A stretch of DNA of 64,000 nt from Aquicoccus porphyridii. Its GTDB lineage: Bacteria > Pseudomonadota > Alphaproteobacteria > Rhodobacterales > Rhodobacteraceae. The first letter of the stretch is position 1; every line of letters starts with the position of its first letter. The notes under the pieces are model-generated. The model had not been told where the DNA came from. It was given only the letters and a program-made list of their open reading frames with translations, and searched no databases. Made by a program: the position numbers and the translations under genes. This document shows, piece after piece, positions 61,232 to 64,000 of the stretch. The stretch covers positions 56,968 through 120,967 of the forward strand of contig NZ_VINQ01000014.1 in the NCBI RefSeq assembly GCF_008369105.1. Reading direction: 5' to 3'.

Positions 61232-61770
61232 AGCCCCGGGCGCATAGTTGGGCTTACGCCGCGTTTCTTATCTGTGGCGTACTTTACGGCGGTTCCGCAG
61301 AGGCGCAGGCACAGTCGCTGGCAGAAGCACTGGCCGGGGATTGGGTCGGCACTGGCACGTTGGCAAACGGATATGAGGCCGTGCCCCAGACCGGTCGATG
61401 CCGGGTAGAGATCGCACAGGGTGAGGATAAGGCGGTACTGGATATTACCGGGACATGTGCCATCCCTTCGGGCCGGTCGCGGTTTGCGCTGCGTGCCGTT
61501 CTGGACGGCGACAATCGGGTCCGTGCTGCGGCGCGGGCCAATGGGGTTGAGGGCACGACCCAATATGCCGGAACGGTAACTCGCACAGGGCTGGACATCG
61601 TATCGCGCGCACCTATCATTCTGGATGATGCTCAGTTTCAATCGCGCTTCGTGATCAAGTTGCCGGCTAAGAACGCGTTTCGTATGCTGCACTGGCTCCA
61701 GCCCGCAGATGCGGCGAGCGCCAGACAAACCCTCGCCATGGATTTCCAGCGGAAGCAGGGTATGCCATGA
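61228..61770 (+). CDS. Secreted small beta-rich protein of unknown function
   Basis: A 180-residue protein starting with GTG inside the exporter's stop (GTGA). The N-terminus SWAYAAFLICGVLYGGSAEA is a signal peptide, cleaved probably near AEA/QAQ. The rest alternates strands (LAGDWVGTGTL, GRCRVEIAQGEDKAVLDITG, RSRFALRAVLDGDNRV) as in small lipocalin-like barrels that hold hydrophobic ligands, but I recognise no named family. Two cysteines could pair in the periplasm. Coupled on both sides by 4-base overlaps, so it is likely a partner of the exporter. Confidence 0.65.
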   Translation: MKPRAHSWAYAAFLICGVLYGGSAEAQAQSLAEALAGDWVGTGTLANGYEAVPQTGRCRVEIAQGEDKAVLDITGTCAIPSGRSRFALRAVLDGDNRVRAAARANGVEGTTQYAGTVTRTGLDIVSRAPIILDDAQFQSRFVIKLPAKNAFRMLHWLQPADAASARQTLAMDFQRKQGMP

Positions 61771-62699
61771 TCGGGGGGGCGGATATGGGCCGCCGAACCG
61801 GATGGCTGATCACGCTTGCGATACTGGCTTGGGCCGGGAACATGATCTATGCCTTCGGCGCCCCCGGGGGGTGGATCAAACACCTTTCTCCCGCCATCGT
61901 TGCCGCAGCGCTGTTGGCCTATGTCATCCGGCATGGCGGCCTGCGTTATGGCGGGCCAATGATGCTGCGGTTCGTCGTTACGGTTTTCGCCGTCGGCTGG
62001 ACTTTTGAAAGCCTCAGCGTGCTGACCGGGTTTCCCTTCGGCCGCTACCATTACACAGATGTGATGGCCCCCTTCATCGGGCATGTTCCGGTCTTCGTTC
62101 TCCCGGCCTATCTGGTGATGGGCTATGCTGCGTGGTCCCTAGCAACTCTTATGCTGGACGGCCGAACGGTGGAGCTGGCCCCGCAATCGGCATGGCGGAC
62201 GCCTTTGCTGGCGGCCTTCCTGATGGTATTGTGGGATTTGTCCATGGACCCGCTGCGTGCCACGGTCGAAGGCAGGTGGGTCTGGATCGACGGCGGGGCG
62301 TATTTCGGCGTACCAGTCACGAATTATGTTGGCTGGTTTCTGGTCACATGGGTGATGTTTCAGTGCTTTGCCTTGCAACTCGGGCAGCAGGCTCCACGCA
62401 TTGTGCCCGGATTGGTGCAGGACAAAGGGTATTGGCTGTCCATTCCCATTGCCTATGCCGCCTTCGCCGGAGAGTATTTGCTGAACCCGTTTACGGGACA
62501 TGGCCAATCGCAGGGGTTCGTCAATGCAACCGAACTCCGGGTTCAGGAGATTTTTACGTCAGTTGCGATGATCGCATCTTGTACCTTGATCCCAGCGATG
62601 GCTCTTGGGCTGTTCCGGGCACTCAAAACGACCGTTGCGGAGCGATATGATGCGCCGTTCCCGCGCGATGGCAGGTCGACCGGAAAGGCCACGCGATGA
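61767..62699 (+). CDS. Carotenoid-biosynthesis membrane protein (CruF-like)
   Basis: A 310-residue membrane protein with about seven to eight segments. FGRYHYTDVMAPFIGHVPVF, a WDLSMDPLRA segment and WIDGGAYFGVPVTNYVGWF are the conserved polar stretches of the carotenoid-biosynthesis/CruF family (carotenoid 1',2'-hydratase type). It would modify the end of a carotenoid or a related isoprenoid in the inner membrane. No other carotenoid genes are in the window. It is translated with the MMPL exporter and the secreted protein through overlapping starts and stops. Confidence 0.8.
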   Translation: MIGGADMGRRTGWLITLAILAWAGNMIYAFGAPGGWIKHLSPAIVAAALLAYVIRHGGLRYGGPMMLRFVVTVFAVGWTFESLSVLTGFPFGRYHYTDVMAPFIGHVPVFVLPAYLVMGYAAWSLATLMLDGRTVELAPQSAWRTPLLAAFLMVLWDLSMDPLRATVEGRWVWIDGGAYFGVPVTNYVGWFLVTWVMFQCFALQLGQQAPRIVPGLVQDKGYWLSIPIAYAAFAGEYLLNPFTGHGQSQGFVNATELRVQEIFTSVAMIASCTLIPAMALGLFRALKTTVAERYDAPFPRDGRSTGKATR

Positions 62700-63433
62700 G
62701 TCGACCGGATACGGAAAGCGTGGAGCTGCACCGCTGGAAGACCAGGGCCGAAACCGTGGACGGAGAGCTCTGCACGATGATCGAGGCGTTCAGGGCGACC
62801 GGACCCGACCATCCCCATCACATCCACCAGTTGTTCGCCGAGTTGTATCTTTGTACGACGCGGCATTGGCTTGCCCGCCTGGCCGACCGCGAAGACAGCG
62901 AATATGCCTATCGCGTGATTTGCCATTTCTTGCAGTTCTACAAAGACCACGTGCTGGACCGGATCGACCATCCGCTGGATACCATCGCGCCGCATTGGCG
63001 CAGCTATCACCGCATGGCGCGACGTCAGACCATCCAGTCGCCGATTTCGGCACACCTGATCCTGATTTCAGTGGGTGCCCGGGCACACACGCACGGTGAC
63101 CTGGGGCATGCCATGTCTTTGGCGGAAAAAGATATTGCGCACCGGTGCGGATCGGGATCAGCATCGCTTGCCGAACGCCAAAAGATTTTCGGCGGCATTG
63201 CGGATGACGCATTTTACCATGCAGCACTTGATTACGTGGCACTGCACCACGCCCGTCAGGCAGGTTGGCGGCGCATTGTTCTCAAGCTCTATCGCGTCGG
63301 GCTGTACACGCTGAGGCCGGTGTGGCTGTCGGTGTTTCAATGGTGGCGCCGCACAGGATACGGCAAAGTGGTCGCTGCCACGGCGAGGTCGCGTACGACA
63401 TACTGGGGGAAGGATTCACCTCAAGACCTCTGA
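62696..63433 (+). CDS. Helical protein of unknown function (DUF5995-like)
   Basis: A 245-residue protein coupled to the CruF-like gene by an ATGA overlap. No signal peptide. Predicted helices carry many histidines and aromatics (PHHIHQLFAELYLCTTRHW, VICHFLQFYKDHV). The pattern around FAELYLCTT and the mid SAHLILISVGARAH resembles DUF5995 proteins, but this is tentative. The last residues (about GKDSPQDL) lie at the junction with scpB-like sequence, so the natural C-terminus may have been altered. Confidence 0.6.
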   Translation: MSRPDTESVELHRWKTRAETVDGELCTMIEAFRATGPDHPHHIHQLFAELYLCTTRHWLARLADREDSEYAYRVICHFLQFYKDHVLDRIDHPLDTIAPHWRSYHRMARRQTIQSPISAHLILISVGARAHTHGDLGHAMSLAEKDIAHRCGSGSASLAERQKIFGGIADDAFYHAALDYVALHHARQAGWRRIVLKLYRVGLYTLRPVWLSVFQWWRRTGYGKVVAATARSRTTYWGKDSPQDL

Positions 63434-63434
63434 A

Positions 63435-63571
63435 TCGCCGGAGGGAGTGGGTGATCAGTTCCTCGACCTGAGCGAGTTCGACGTTGCGGTACTCGCCACC
63501 ATCGCCTACCATCAGCCCGTCACCCGCGATGGCCTGAAGGACATCGTCGGCAAGGAGGTCAGACGTAACCT
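63435..63571 (+). pseudogene. scpB: Internal fragment of an scpB-like chromosome-segregation gene
   Basis: The frame reads FLDLSEFDVAVLATIAYHQP, VTRDGLKDIVGKEVRRNLI and is then cut by the IS3-type end. IAYHQPVTR is the hallmark of the ScpB winged-helix domain (condensin accessory protein). Neither a start nor the remaining two-thirds of the gene is present here. It must come from another gene context, joined to the end of the 62696 gene; the 3' part may continue beyond the IS past the right edge. Confidence 0.6.
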
Positions 63572-63630
63572 GATTGATCCTCCCCCAATGAAGTGGTCCG
63601 CCGTTATGTTTAGGAAAACGGAGGATCAGA

Positions 63631-63909
63631 ATGGCTACGAAACGACACAAGCGCGAGGAAATTGTCGCGAAGCTGCGGCAGGTTGAGGTGCTTGTCGGGC
63701 AAGGCATGGCGCGGGTGGATGCGATCCGCGAGGTTCGCATTACCGAGCAGACCTATTATCGCTGGCGCAAGCAGTATGGCGGTATGGGAACCGACCAACT
63801 CAGGGAGTTGAAGCGTCTCCAGAAAGAGAACGAACGGCTGAGGAAAGCTGTGTCAGACCTGACGTTGGACAAGCTCATCCTGAAGGAGGCTGCACGGGGA
63901 AACTTCTGA
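63631..63909 (+). CDS. IS3-family transposase OrfA
   Basis: A 92-residue helix-turn-helix protein: KREEIVAKLRQVEVLVGQG, ITEQTYYRWRKQYGGM, then a leucine-zipper stretch (LKRLQKENERLRKAVSDLTL) and LDKLILKEAARGN. This is the standard OrfA of the IS407-like branch. A CGGAGGATC site precedes the ATG. It seems intact. OrfA binds the IS ends, and together with OrfB forms the OrfAB transposase. Confidence 0.9.
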   Translation: MATKRHKREEIVAKLRQVEVLVGQGMARVDAIREVRITEQTYYRWRKQYGGMGTDQLRELKRLQKENERLRKAVSDLTLDKLILKEAARGNF

Positions 63910-64000
63910 GCGCCGCTCGCCGCCGGGCCTGCATCGATCATGTGCGCAGCACGTTCACAATCTCTGAGCGTCGGGCTTGTCGTGTCCTGGGCCAGCACCG
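63897..64000 (+). CDS. IS3-family transposase OrfB, 5' part only
   Basis: In the -1 frame relative to OrfA, the sequence reads GKLLSAARRRACIDHVRSTF and ISERRACRVLGQH up to the edge, the usual beginning of OrfB/HTH-21 of this IS group. The overlap with OrfA over GGGGAAAC is a likely -1 slippage site for making the fused OrfAB. The catalytic rve domain lies outside the window. Confidence 0.75.

Larger units (their letters stand above)
63575..64000 (+). mobile_element. IS3-family insertion sequence, truncated by the window edge
   Basis: The left end probably begins TGATCCTCCCCCAATGAAGT (63575), typical of IS3 relatives. It contains OrfA and the start of OrfB in a second frame. The right end is outside the window. 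Confidence 0.75.

Noticed and set aside
1..64000. CRISPR arrays, tRNA, rRNA, tmRNA, replication origin
   Set aside because: No regularly spaced direct repeats, cloverleaf sequences or rRNA signatures were noticed by eye. A covariance-model scan could still find small RNAs.

Overview
The window reads as high-GC alphaproteobacterial DNA, most like a Rhodobacterales (Roseobacter-group) replicon. The reasons are the codon use, the many ABC importers for peptide- and polyamine-like solutes, the capsule-export genes and the insertion-sequence families. This is inference from family resemblance; no rRNA, tRNA or replication gene is present to fix the taxon, and chromosome versus plasmid cannot be decided.

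Layout. (1) 1-6652 is a surface-polysaccharide locus: a CMP-sialate synthetase cut by the left edge, a DUF6716-type glycosyltransferase, a sulfotransferase, a family 2 glycosyltransferase and the kpsT/kpsE/kpsM export genes. (2) 6779-21261 is catabolic cluster A: an M20 N-acyl hydrolase, a ThDP enzyme, an FAD amine/amino-acid oxidase, a dipeptide-type ABC importer, an aldehyde dehydrogenase, a small Cys-His-Asp protein and an SDR dehydrogenase. A GNAT gene and a tannase-family esterase gene sit between the binding protein and the permeases. (3) 21477-22741 holds a LysE exporter and then a graveyard of IS481 and IS6 fragments. (4) 22742-58053 is an accessory block bounded by related IS6-type ends. 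It carries four more importers, each next to catabolic genes and most with a regulator: TetR + polyamine-type importer + crotonase + acyl-CoA ligase; esterase + M20D amidohydrolase + dipeptide-type importer + threonine-aldolase-like enzyme; LysR + amidase + metal-ligand-less amidohydrolase + acyl-CoA ligase, divergent from a polyamine-type importer and a DAO-family oxidase; and a sugar-isomerase-like TIM barrel divergent from a third dipeptide-type importer. (5) 58091-58899 is a decayed IS6-family element. (6) 59069-63433 is a tightly overlapped four-gene operon: an MMPL/RND exporter, a secreted small protein, a CruF-like carotenoid-biosynthesis membrane protein and an alpha-helical protein of unknown role. 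(7) 63435-64000 is an scpB-like fragment cut by an IS3-family element that runs off the right edge.

How the genes work together. Each importer has its own deacylating, oxidising or CoA-activating enzymes, which suggests uptake and breakdown of N-acylated amino compounds, short peptides, opine-like or quaternary amines. No substrate can be named from sequence alone. All five binding-protein genes are directly followed by a strong hairpin that separates them from the next gene, the same design with five different sequences. The most original candidate systems are the MMPL-CruF operon at the right, the deacylase-oxidase-ThDP-dehydrogenase chain of cluster A, and the amidase / metal-less amidohydrolase / CoA-ligase operon near 41-45 kb.
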